From Flexivirga alba (GTDB lineage Bacteria; Actinomycetota; Actinomycetes; Actinomycetales; Dermatophilaceae): a stretch of 64,000 nucleotides of DNA. The position numbers and the translations under genes are program-made. Shown in pieces: positions 27,199 through 34,590 of this stretch. Position 1 is the stretch's first letter; each line of letters starts with the position of its first letter. The stretch lies in the NCBI RefSeq assembly GCF_042661025.1, contig NZ_JBHSWH010000001.1, positions 4,154,001-4,218,000 of the forward strand, given 5' to 3'. A model generated the notes under the pieces. It made no database searches. It saw only the letters and a list, made by a program, of their open reading frames with translations, and was not told the DNA's origin.

Positions 27199-27720
27199 CT
27201 ACCGCGGGCCGAGTCCGGTGCGTTCGTCGAGGAGTTCGCGCGCGATGTCCAGATGACCCGCGTGCCGGGCGGTCTCCTCGATCATGTGCAACACGATGGT
27301 TCGCACACTGGTGGCGAGCTCGGTGTGCTCCGGGACGACGGGGCCGCGCGGCGCGTCATCCAGCGAGACCGAGGCGAGCGCCTCGTCCGACTCGGCGCAC
27401 TGCGCACGGTAGGCGGCAAGCACCTCGGCGACCGGCTCGTCGGTGCGGAACCCCTCATCCGGATCCTCGTCGTCCGGCTCGTCCTCGCCGTCGTCGTCGG
27501 GCACCCGGCCGGCCAACACGATCTGGAACCAGTACATCTCGGCTCCACCCAGATGCCAGATCAGCCCGATCGGCGACCACCCCGACGGCACCACCGGCGT
27601 CCGCATGGCCACGTCGTCCAGGCCATCCACGATCGCGAGCACCGCCGCACGCTGCTCGTGCAGATATGTCGTCAGCGTCGCCTTCTCGACATCCGCACCG
27701 ACCTCGACAGTTGTGTTCAT
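27199..27720 (-). CDS. DinB/DUF664-family protein with acidic insert
   Basis: A 173-residue paralogue of the neighbouring DinB protein. PSGWSPIGLIWHLGGAEMYWFQ and IEETARHAGHLDIARELLDE hold the metal-binding histidines. A run of Asp/Glu (DDDGEDEPDDEDPDEGF, about residues 75-92) between helices is unusual for the family and probably surface exposed. It probably forms an operon with the downstream DinB gene. The divergent sigma factor gene may regulate it. Confidence 0.75.
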   Translation of the reverse strand: MNTTVEVGADVEKATLTTYLHEQRAAVLAIVDGLDDVAMRTPVVPSGWSPIGLIWHLGGAEMYWFQIVLAGRVPDDDGEDEPDDEDPDEGFRTDEPVAEVLAAYRAQCAESDEALASVSLDDAPRGPVVPEHTELATSVRTIVLHMIEETARHAGHLDIARELLDERTGLGPR

Positions 27721-27852
27721 GCTTCAGCTCCTTCTGCGGGTCCCGTGGCCCGTCGCTCGTGTTCCGGAAATGGCAGTTGATTCAGGACTCGCAACGCAAA
27801 CGCAGAACAAGCCTCATGAGTGAGACGTCGCGTTCGCGGCATACTCATCGGG

Positions 27853-28914
27853 GTGAGCGAAACTTCTTCCCGGGAACCCTCGGTCACGGGGTCATCCGGC
27901 GCCGACGGCGACCTCGCGCTGGCCCGCCGGGGCGACCGTGCGGCATACGACCGCCTCGTGCGACCGCTGCTTCCCGAGCTCCACGCGCACTGCTACCGAA
28001 TGCTCGCCGCGTCCCACGACGCCGACGACGCGCTGCAGGACGCGCTGGTCAAGACATGGCGTGGCCTGGGCGACTTCGAGGGCCGCAGTACGCTGCGGAC
28101 CTGGCTCTACACGGTGGCCACGCGCTCGTGCATCGACCTCGCCCGTGCCCGTGGCCGGCGGGCGATGCCCGTCGATCTCGGACCGGCCAGTGCCCGGGCG
28201 GTGGTCGACGATGCACCGAGCGGTGACGTCGCCTGGCTCGGTCCGTATGTCGGTCACGCGCGGCAGGGCACAACATCGCCCGCAGCACGCTACGAGGAAC
28301 GGGAGGCGGTGGAGCTCGCCTTCGTTGCGGCACTCCAGCACCTACCGGGAAATCAACGTGCCGCGCTCCTGCTCTTCGACGTGCTCGGCTTCCCCGCCGA
28401 GGAAATCGCGACGATGATGCGCACCACGACGACATCGGTCAACAGTGCGCTGCAGCGAGCCCGGGCGACGGTCACTCGACGAGTACCAGACCCGTCGCAG
28501 CAGGCCACCGCCCGGCGTATCGGTGATCGGCAGCTGAATGCGGTCGTCCAACGCTTCACCACGGCACTTGAGCACCGCGACACCGACGCGCTCATCGACC
28601 TGGTGACCGAGGACGTCACCTGGGCGATGCCACCGATGCCCCACTGGTATGCCGGACTGACGGCAGTCGGCGACTTCGCCGCGCAGGTGCCGATGGGCAA
28701 CTGCGGAAGCTGGCGGACCCTGCCCACGAGCGTGAACGCGCAGCCGGCGGTCGCCTGTTACCTGCGCCCGGACGGTGCTCCCTCACATGGAGCGTGGGCC
28801 ATCACCGTCCTCACCCTCCGTGACGCTCGGATCTCGGGCATCACGTCCTTCCTCGGTGTCGAGCACTTCACCGCACTCGACCTGCCGGCGGAGCTGCCAC
28901 CGATCGGTCAGTAG
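27853..28914 (+). CDS. ECF sigma factor with C-terminal SnoaL-like domain
   Basis: 353 residues. Region 2 is at about residues 30-100 (RLVRPLLPELHAHCYRM ... DADDALQDALVKTWRGL), and region 4 at about 150-205 with LPGNQRAALLLFDVLGFPAEEIA and a helix-turn-helix. The rest is an NTF2/SnoaL-like domain (VQRFTTALEHRDTDALIDLVTEDVTW). This architecture matches sigma factors in which the SnoaL-like part replaces an anti-sigma partner; none is encoded nearby. GTG 27853 is chosen as start; GTG 27820 would add a basic N-terminus. The adjacent DinB pair is a candidate target. Confidence 0.8.
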   Translation: MSETSSREPSVTGSSGADGDLALARRGDRAAYDRLVRPLLPELHAHCYRMLAASHDADDALQDALVKTWRGLGDFEGRSTLRTWLYTVATRSCIDLARARGRRAMPVDLGPASARAVVDDAPSGDVAWLGPYVGHARQGTTSPAARYEEREAVELAFVAALQHLPGNQRAALLLFDVLGFPAEEIATMMRTTTTSVNSALQRARATVTRRVPDPSQQATARRIGDRQLNAVVQRFTTALEHRDTDALIDLVTEDVTWAMPPMPHWYAGLTAVGDFAAQVPMGNCGSWRTLPTSVNAQPAVACYLRPDGAPSHGAWAITVLTLRDARISGITSFLGVEHFTALDLPAELPPIGQ

Positions 28915-30140
28915 CCCAGTAGGACGCGGACCACCGTGTCGGCGAGCAGGCGACCGCGCAGCGTCAGCCGGGCCGCGGGACGCTCCCACCGGACGGCAGC
29001 AGCGCCGTCGAGCAGACCGTCCGCGATGAGCCCGGCGACGGCAGCCCGACCGGGCGCGTGAAGTGCATCGAGCGGCAGGCCCTCGGTCAGCCGTATGCCG
29101 AGCAAGACCTTCTCGTCATACCGCTGCTCGGCAGTGAGCAGCTCGCGACCTGCGCCGGGCGAGGTGCCCGCCATGACCCGATCCGCATAGGGCGCAGGGT
29201 GTTTCACGTTCCACCAGCGGACCCCTCCGACATGGCTGTGTGCGCCGGGGCCGACACCCCACCAGTGGTCCCCGCGCCAGTAGAGCTCGTTGTGTCGGCA
29301 CCGGGCGTCGGGTCGCCGCGCCCAGTTGCTGATCTCGTACCAGTCGAAACCCGCTGCGGACAGGACCGATTCGGCGATTTCGTACTTCGTCGCCTCGTCG
29401 TCGTCCTCCGGCATCTCGACCAGGCCGCGGCGTACCTGCGTGGCAAGCTTGGTGCCCTGCTCGACGACGAGTGCGTAGGCACTGATGTGGTCCGGTTCCA
29501 ACTCGACGGCGGCGTCGAGGCTGCGCCGCCAATCGTCCGTGCTCTCCCCCGGCGTGCCGTAGATGAGATCCAGACTCACCTGCATGCCTGCCTCGCGCAC
29601 CGCGCGCACCGCGGTTGCGACCCCGGCGGGGTCATGGGTTCGTTCCAGAGTCGCGAGAACATGCGGGACGGCCGACTGCATGCCGAGGCTGACCCGGTTG
29701 AAGCCTCCGGCAGCGAGCGCCGCCGCGACCTGAGGATCCACAGTGTCCGGGTTTGCTTCGGTCGTGACTTCGGCGTCATCCGTCAGACCGAAGCCGGAGC
29801 GAACCTCACCCAGCATGCGCACCAGATCACCGGCGCGCAGCATCGTCGGTGTGCCACCGCCGACGAAGACAGTGCTGACTGCGGGCGTGGCGTCACCCAG
29901 CACATGTCGTGCCAGGTTCAGCTCGGCGACAACCGCATCGGCATACGTCGAGATGCCGGCGCCGTGACCGCCGAGTTCACTGACGGTGTAGGTGTTGAAA
30001 TCGCAGTAACCGCAACGCACCGAGCAGAACGGCACATGCAGGTAGATGCCCAGTTGCCGCTCCGCGAGCCCGGTGAGAGCCGTTGCAGGCAGCGAACCAT
30101 CGGACGGGACGGGTTCTCCGTCGGGCAGGGCTGAGGGCAC
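28908..30140 (-). CDS. hemW: Radical SAM haem chaperone HemW
   Basis: A 410-residue radical SAM protein. HVPFCSVRCGYCDFNTY holds the CxxxCxxC cluster motif; GGGTPT and the C-terminal HemW domain (HNELYWRGDHWWGVGPGAHSH) separate it from coproporphyrinogen dehydrogenase HemN. The family inserts haem into membrane proteins. In many actinobacteria it lies between lepA and hrcA; here it is 6 kb from lepA and 8 kb from hrcA because of inserted genes. The stop overlaps the convergent sigma factor gene by 7 bp. Confidence 0.92.
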   Translation of the reverse strand: MPSALPDGEPVPSDGSLPATALTGLAERQLGIYLHVPFCSVRCGYCDFNTYTVSELGGHGAGISTYADAVVAELNLARHVLGDATPAVSTVFVGGGTPTMLRAGDLVRMLGEVRSGFGLTDDAEVTTEANPDTVDPQVAAALAAGGFNRVSLGMQSAVPHVLATLERTHDPAGVATAVRAVREAGMQVSLDLIYGTPGESTDDWRRSLDAAVELEPDHISAYALVVEQGTKLATQVRRGLVEMPEDDDEATKYEIAESVLSAAGFDWYEISNWARRPDARCRHNELYWRGDHWWGVGPGAHSHVGGVRWWNVKHPAPYADRVMAGTSPGAGRELLTAEQRYDEKVLLGIRLTEGLPLDALHAPGRAAVAGLIADGLLDGAAAVRWERPAARLTLRGRLLADTVVRVLLGY

Positions 30141-30211
30141 CGCACCATCGTAGGTCCGCAGAACTCGGAGCCGCTCCGAACCCGGACGCCTCCCCGAGGA
30201 CCGGCGACCGG

Positions 30212-30217
30212 TATGAA
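30212..30217 (+). promoter_or_regulatory. -10 box of a leaderless BadF-type kinase gene
   Basis: TATGAA at 30212-30217 ends 7 nt before ATG 30224, so transcription should start at the A of the start codon. No Shine-Dalgarno sequence is present. Confidence 0.4.
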
Positions 30218-30223
30218 TGACCC

Positions 30224-31207
30224 ATGAGCCTCTTCCTCACCGTCGATGCGGGTGGCACCTCCACACGCGCGCTCGTCCACGACGCCGAGGGCACGTGCTC
30301 CGGGTATGCCGTCGCCGGCGGCGGCAATCCGACCGCTTCCGGTGTGGAAAGCGTTGCGAATGCTATGCGTTCGGCAGCTACCGAGGCATTGGGCCAGGCT
30401 GGCGCGGGGCCCGGCGAGATCGGTCACGCCCTCGCCGCCATGGCCGGCTCCGCGGTCGGTCTGACCGGGGTCGAGCGTGGCCTGCAACAACTCGGTGTCG
30501 GTGCGACCCTGCACCTGGGCAGCGACCTGGAGGCGATGTTCTTCGCGGGCACGGCGCAGCTCAGTGGTGCCGCCCTGGTCTCCGGCACCGGGGCCGCGGC
30601 GATCGTCGTCCACGACGGCGTGACTACAGCCCGCGGCGACGGCCGCGGTTGGCTGCTCGGCGACGACGGATCCGGCTACTGGATCGCCCGCCGCGTCGTG
30701 CGTGCGGTCACCGCGGACCTCGACGGCCGTGGCCCGCAGACCTCCCTCACCGATGTGTTGCTTCCCGCCGCCGGTGTCACCGGCGACCGAGCCGCCGACA
30801 AGGACGTGCTGCTCGACCAACTCGTGGCGAACCTCTACGCGATCCCGACGCCCGGCATCGCACGCTTTGCACCGCTGGCCTTCGATCACGCCGACATCGA
30901 CGACGTCGCTCGATCGATCGTCGACGACGCCGGCGTCTGTCTCGCGGACACCGTGACCGCCCTCCCCTCTGCCGACCGCGATGCGCCGCTGGTAGTCGGC
31001 GGCAGCGTGCTCTTCCACCAGGAGGGTTTGCGCACCACCGTCACCGGGCTGCTGCGCGAACGCGGGTGGGGCGGACCCGTCCTACCCATGGCAGACGGGA
31101 CACTCGGTGCGGTCTGCATGAACCTGCGTTCCGCCGGCGTCACGGTCGATGCCGAGCTGCATAAGCATGCCCGGATCTCGTTGGCCGCCATACGTTCTCG
31201 CAGCTGA
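30224..31207 (+). CDS. BadF/BadG-type ATPase, probable N-acetylglucosamine kinase
   Basis: A 327-residue ASKHA-fold kinase. The phosphate-1 motif VDAGGTSTRA is at residues 7-16, the phosphate-2 motif SGTGAAAIV in the middle, and LGDDGSGYWIARR as the family-specific loop. These fit the N-acetylglucosamine kinase branch of BadF/BadG/BcrA proteins. The window also holds a sugar ABC transporter with a hexosaminidase at 48-53 kb, which could provide such a substrate, but the genes are far apart. It is a monocistronic insertion between hemW and the YeiH gene. Confidence 0.75.
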   Translation: MSLFLTVDAGGTSTRALVHDAEGTCSGYAVAGGGNPTASGVESVANAMRSAATEALGQAGAGPGEIGHALAAMAGSAVGLTGVERGLQQLGVGATLHLGSDLEAMFFAGTAQLSGAALVSGTGAAAIVVHDGVTTARGDGRGWLLGDDGSGYWIARRVVRAVTADLDGRGPQTSLTDVLLPAAGVTGDRAADKDVLLDQLVANLYAIPTPGIARFAPLAFDHADIDDVARSIVDDAGVCLADTVTALPSADRDAPLVVGGSVLFHQEGLRTTVTGLLRERGWGGPVLPMADGTLGAVCMNLRSAGVTVDAELHKHARISLAAIRSRS

Positions 31208-31219
31208 TCGACCGCACCC

Positions 31220-32356
31220 TCAGAGCGTGCCGGTCACAGCCTGCAGACCGAGGCTGGCGAGCGATACGCACACCCACAACATCGCGCCGAGGGCGAGCGG
31301 GCGAGCGCCGGCTGCACGGAGCGCAGCGGGCCGCAGGCCCACTCCGATCGCAGCGAGGGCGACGGTGATCAGGAACGTTCCGGCGAAGGTCAATCCGTCG
31401 TGCCACGCCGTGGGGATCGCCCCGATCGAGTTGAGCGCCGCGGCGACCAGGAAGCCGATGAGGAAGGCCGGCACCACCTTGCGCCACGGGATCTTCGCCC
31501 GCTCACCGTTGTTCGCGGCTTCGCGACGTGCCGTCACGAACGCGAGCACGACGACGATCGGGATGATCATCAGCGAGCGGGTCAGCTTGACCACGATCGC
31601 GTACGGCCCCGCGCCGTCGCCGAAGCTGTATGCCGCAGCGACCACTGACGATGTGTCGTTGACCGCCGTCCCGCTCCACAGCCCGAAGGAGTGGCCCGTC
31701 ATGCCGATCAGGTGCCCGATCGGCGGAAACAGCAGCACCGCAAGGATGTTGAACGTGAAGATGGTGCCGATGGCGTAGGCGACATTCGACTGCTTCGGGC
31801 GTATGACGGCCGTCGTCGCGGCGATGGCAGAGGCGCCACAGATACCCGTGCCTACCCCGATGAGGGTGGCCAACTCACCGTTGATGCCGAGCAAGCGTCC
31901 GAACACGAACGCCCCGCCGATCGCGACGGCGAACGTCCCGAGCATCACCGGCAACGAGTCACCACCGACGTGCACCACCTGCGAAAGCGACAGTCCGGTC
32001 CCCAGGACGACGATCGACAACTGCAGGACGCCCGTTCCCGCGAAGGCCACACCCGGGGCGAAGCGACGGTCACCGTGCAGCGCCGGGATGGCGCTTCCGG
32101 CGATGATGCCGATGACGATCCCGAAGACCGGACCGCCGATGACGGGGGCAAAATGACCGAGCAGCGTTGCGACACAAGCGATGACGACCGCGACAGCGAG
32201 CCCGGGCAGATAAGCGGATCGAGACCCGCCTCCCTCGCTGGTCGAGTGCCGCGAGGGACGAGCGGCGTATCGAGACCCGTCATCCTTGCGGGTCGAGTGC
32301 CGCGAGGGACGAGCGGCGTATCGAGACCGACCCTGAGATTTCACCGTCATTGCCAC
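31220..32356 (-). CDS. YeiH-family putative sulfate exporter
   Basis: A 378-residue membrane protein with about ten hydrophobic helices and the YeiH signatures GTGICGASAIAATTAVI and NDTSSVVAAAYSFG. The family is annotated as putative sulfate exporters; substrate is not proven. The first 45 residues hold two 17-residue repeats (RYAARPSRHST plus linker) encoded by two REP-like DNA repeats, so this extension is unusual and may not be part of the native protein. The membrane domain starts at about residue 48 (AYLPGLAVAVV). It is divergent from a LysR-type gene, the same arrangement as yeiH-yeiE. Confidence 0.8.
   Translation of the reverse strand: MAMTVKSQGRSRYAARPSRHSTRKDDGSRYAARPSRHSTSEGGGSRSAYLPGLAVAVVIACVATLLGHFAPVIGGPVFGIVIGIIAGSAIPALHGDRRFAPGVAFAGTGVLQLSIVVLGTGLSLSQVVHVGGDSLPVMLGTFAVAIGGAFVFGRLLGINGELATLIGVGTGICGASAIAATTAVIRPKQSNVAYAIGTIFTFNILAVLLFPPIGHLIGMTGHSFGLWSGTAVNDTSSVVAAAYSFGDGAGPYAIVVKLTRSLMIIPIVVVLAFVTARREAANNGERAKIPWRKVVPAFLIGFLVAAALNSIGAIPTAWHDGLTFAGTFLITVALAAIGVGLRPAALRAAGARPLALGAMLWVCVSLASLGLQAVTGTL
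32240..32328. repeat. Two REP-like repeats with a 51-bp period
   Basis: Copies at 32240-32277 and 32291-32328 are 38 bp each and essentially identical. On the minus strand each begins GGTCTCGATACG and ends CACTCGACC. The spacing of 51 bp equals 17 codons, so both are translated in frame at the N-terminus of the YeiH-type protein. Related to the element at 5192-5236. Confidence 0.75.
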
Positions 32357-32427
32357 TCTTCAAGGTTCAGCCACCATCCATCGAAGCGGTAGCCGTCATA
32401 TCTCCATGCCGGGTATATCCTCCGCAT

Positions 32428-33309
32428 ATGACGAACTGGCCGGACTTGAGCGCGCTCGAGCTGCTCGTTGCGGTCGCCGATCACGGCAGCCTGTCGGCCG
32501 GCGCCCGTGCCACCGGTGTCGCTCAGCCCAATGCGAGCCGATCGATCGCCCGGCTGGAACGCCACCTCGAGGTGACCCTGCTGCACCGCTCGACGCACGG
32601 GTCGACGCTGACCGACTCCGGCCTGCTGGTCGTCGAATGGTCCAGGAACGTCATACAAGCGGCTCGCGAATTGTCAGAAGGCGCAAGGTCGCTCGCCACC
32701 GATAGCGCGGAGTCGATCGTCGTCGCGGCGAGTCAGACTGTCGCCGAGCACCTCTTGCCCTCGTGGCTCGGAGCCTTGCGCGAAACGCATCCGGAGGTGC
32801 GCGTCGAGGTCCACGTGCACAACACACACGACGTCCTCGACGACTTGCACGAGGCCAGGTGCGACCTCGGGTTCATCGAAGGCCCGCGCCCACCTCGCGG
32901 GGTGAACCACCTGGTGGTCGCTCACGATGAGCTGGTTCTCGTCGTGCCTCCGCAGCACAGGTGGGCCCGCCGGCGATCCCCAGTGACGGAGCTGGAATTA
33001 CGCGAAACCCCGCTGGTGATGCGCGAACCCGGCTCTGGCACGCGCGTCGCGCTCGACGAAGCCCTCGGCGCGCCGGCCCGACCGATGGTCGAGCTCGCGA
33101 GCAACGCAGCGGTGCGAGTCAGCGTTCTGTCGGGCACCGCGCCGGCTGTGCTGAGCCGCCTCGCGGTGTCCGACGCGCTCGCCACCGGCACCTTGTGCGA
33201 GGTTCGCACCACGCTCGGCCTGCGTCGGCAGCTGCGCGCGGTGTGGACCGGGCCCCGCCGCTTACGTGGCGCCCCCGCGGAACTCGTCGCAATTGCCAAG
33301 CGCAGCTGA
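32428..33309 (+). CDS. LysR-family transcriptional regulator
   Basis: 293 residues. The N-terminal winged helix is LSALELLVAVADHGSLSAGARATGVAQPNASRSIARLE-like, and the C-terminal part is a LysR substrate-binding domain (VVAASQTVAEHLLPSWL ... MREPGSGTR). ATG 32428 gives the standard start; TATATC at 32414-32419 lies just upstream. It is divergent from the YeiH-family exporter, 71 bp away, which it probably controls; the AT-rich stretch 32395-32428 is the likely operator. The YeiE-YeiH pair of enterobacteria is the known parallel. Confidence 0.85.
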   Translation: MTNWPDLSALELLVAVADHGSLSAGARATGVAQPNASRSIARLERHLEVTLLHRSTHGSTLTDSGLLVVEWSRNVIQAARELSEGARSLATDSAESIVVAASQTVAEHLLPSWLGALRETHPEVRVEVHVHNTHDVLDDLHEARCDLGFIEGPRPPRGVNHLVVAHDELVLVVPPQHRWARRRSPVTELELRETPLVMREPGSGTRVALDEALGAPARPMVELASNAAVRVSVLSGTAPAVLSRLAVSDALATGTLCEVRTTLGLRRQLRAVWTGPRRLRGAPAELVAIAKRS

Positions 33310-33312
33310 CGG

Positions 33313-33780
33313 TCAGCGACGGTTCTCGGTCACCCATAGCGGTATGACGCCCTTGACCACCTCGGTGCCGTCAGCGAGTTTCCCGGTCACCCGCACCCGC
33401 ACCTCGTGCGGTGTCGGCTGGTCCCAGTCGGCCGGATCCGTCTCGGCGATGCAGTCAACCGCACTGGGCACCTTGGTGATGTAGTCGAGCTGAATCCCCT
33501 TGGGAATCCAGCGAGTCCCGGGCTTGACGGACGCCTCGGCGAGCAGTCCCATCGCCGCTTCCATACCGTTGGCCACCGCAATAGCGTGGATCGTGCCGAT
33601 GTGGTTCTGCACGCCTCGCCACTTACGGATGCGCACCACCCCGCGATTGGGTGCCATCTCACGGACCTGTGGCTGCACGGTTGCGAAGTATGGCGCTCGC
33701 GCCATGAAGCCCAGGGCGAAGAGCTGCCGTCCGAACGGCTTGGCGGTCAAGCGCTGATAGAGCTGGTACGTCGAGGTCAT
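33313..33780 (-). CDS. DUF4442 hotdog-fold protein, possible thioesterase
   Basis: 155 residues. The hotdog helix region is HIGTIHAIAVANGMEAAMGLLAE, which in PaaI/DUF4442 proteins precedes the active-site loop. The protein may act as an acyl-CoA thioesterase, but the substrate is unknown. It starts 9 bp after the end of the trmB gene on the same strand and may be part of the lepA-trmB transcription unit. The stop is 3 bp from the convergent LysR stop. Confidence 0.75.
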   Translation of the reverse strand: MTSTYQLYQRLTAKPFGRQLFALGFMARAPYFATVQPQVREMAPNRGVVRIRKWRGVQNHIGTIHAIAVANGMEAAMGLLAEASVKPGTRWIPKGIQLDYITKVPSAVDCIAETDPADWDQPTPHEVRVRVTGKLADGTEVVKGVIPLWVTENRR

Positions 33781-33789
33781 GAAGCTATG

Positions 33790-34590
33790 TTACTGACTGG
33801 TAGGGCGGCGCGTCCCGACCACGTCCCGCACGACGCGGTCCACCCGAAGCCCCTTGCGCTCGAAACGGGTCTCGACGCGCCCCTCGAAACGCGGTGCGAA
33901 GCCGCCATGGTCGCCGCGCGGATCGACCTCGACATCACCCGGGTCGGCCAGTCGTCCGGCATACGGATTGACCAGCCCGGCACACCCCTCGACCACGTCC
34001 CGGATCTGCCACGCGTAGTCGGCCCAGTCAGTGGCAAGCCGCCAATTGCCTTCCGGCTCCAGCAGATCGGCGACCTTGTCGGCGAAGTCCGGTTGCACGA
34101 GCCGGCGCTTGTGATGCTTGGACTTCGGCCACGGATCGGGGAAGAAGGTCCACACCTCCCGCACGCTCCCAGCCCCCAGCATGCTGGGCAGCGCTTGGGC
34201 GGCGTCGGCGCAGATCAACCGCACGTTGTCGACACCCTCGTGGACGCATTTCGCGATCGTCTGGGCCACTCCCGGAACCCAGACCTCGATCGCCAGGAAG
34301 TTCCAGTCCGGGTGCTGCTTCGCGGCGTGCACCACACAGTCGCCGCCACCGGAGCCGATCTCGACGACCAGCGGCGCCGTCCGGCCGAAGGCCGCTGCCA
34401 CGTCGAGCCGGAAGTCGGGCTCCACGGTCGTGCCCTCGCCAACCATCGGGACGTCCAGCAGGTATGCCGGGCCGTGATCAGCCAGCGCGCGGTGATGCCG
34501 CTCGGCCATCCGGCCGCCGCGACGCGTGAACGACCGAGTCCTCGCCAGATGAGTCGAAGCAGACAAAGACGCCGAATCCTGTTGCGGCAC
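33790..34590 (-). CDS. trmB: tRNA (guanine-N7-)-methyltransferase
   Basis: A 266-residue methyltransferase that makes m7G46 in tRNA. VVEIGSGGGDCV is the SAM-binding loop; FPDPWPKSKHHKRR is diagnostic for TrmB and holds the catalytic Asp. The conserved actinobacterial RSFTRRGGRM stretch at the N-terminus supports the GTG 34590 start, which directly follows the lepA stop codon. Confidence 0.95.
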   Translation of the reverse strand: MPQQDSASLSASTHLARTRSFTRRGGRMAERHHRALADHGPAYLLDVPMVGEGTTVEPDFRLDVAAAFGRTAPLVVEIGSGGGDCVVHAAKQHPDWNFLAIEVWVPGVAQTIAKCVHEGVDNVRLICADAAQALPSMLGAGSVREVWTFFPDPWPKSKHHKRRLVQPDFADKVADLLEPEGNWRLATDWADYAWQIRDVVEGCAGLVNPYAGRLADPGDVEVDPRGDHGGFAPRFEGRVETRFERKGLRVDRVVRDVVGTRRPTSQ

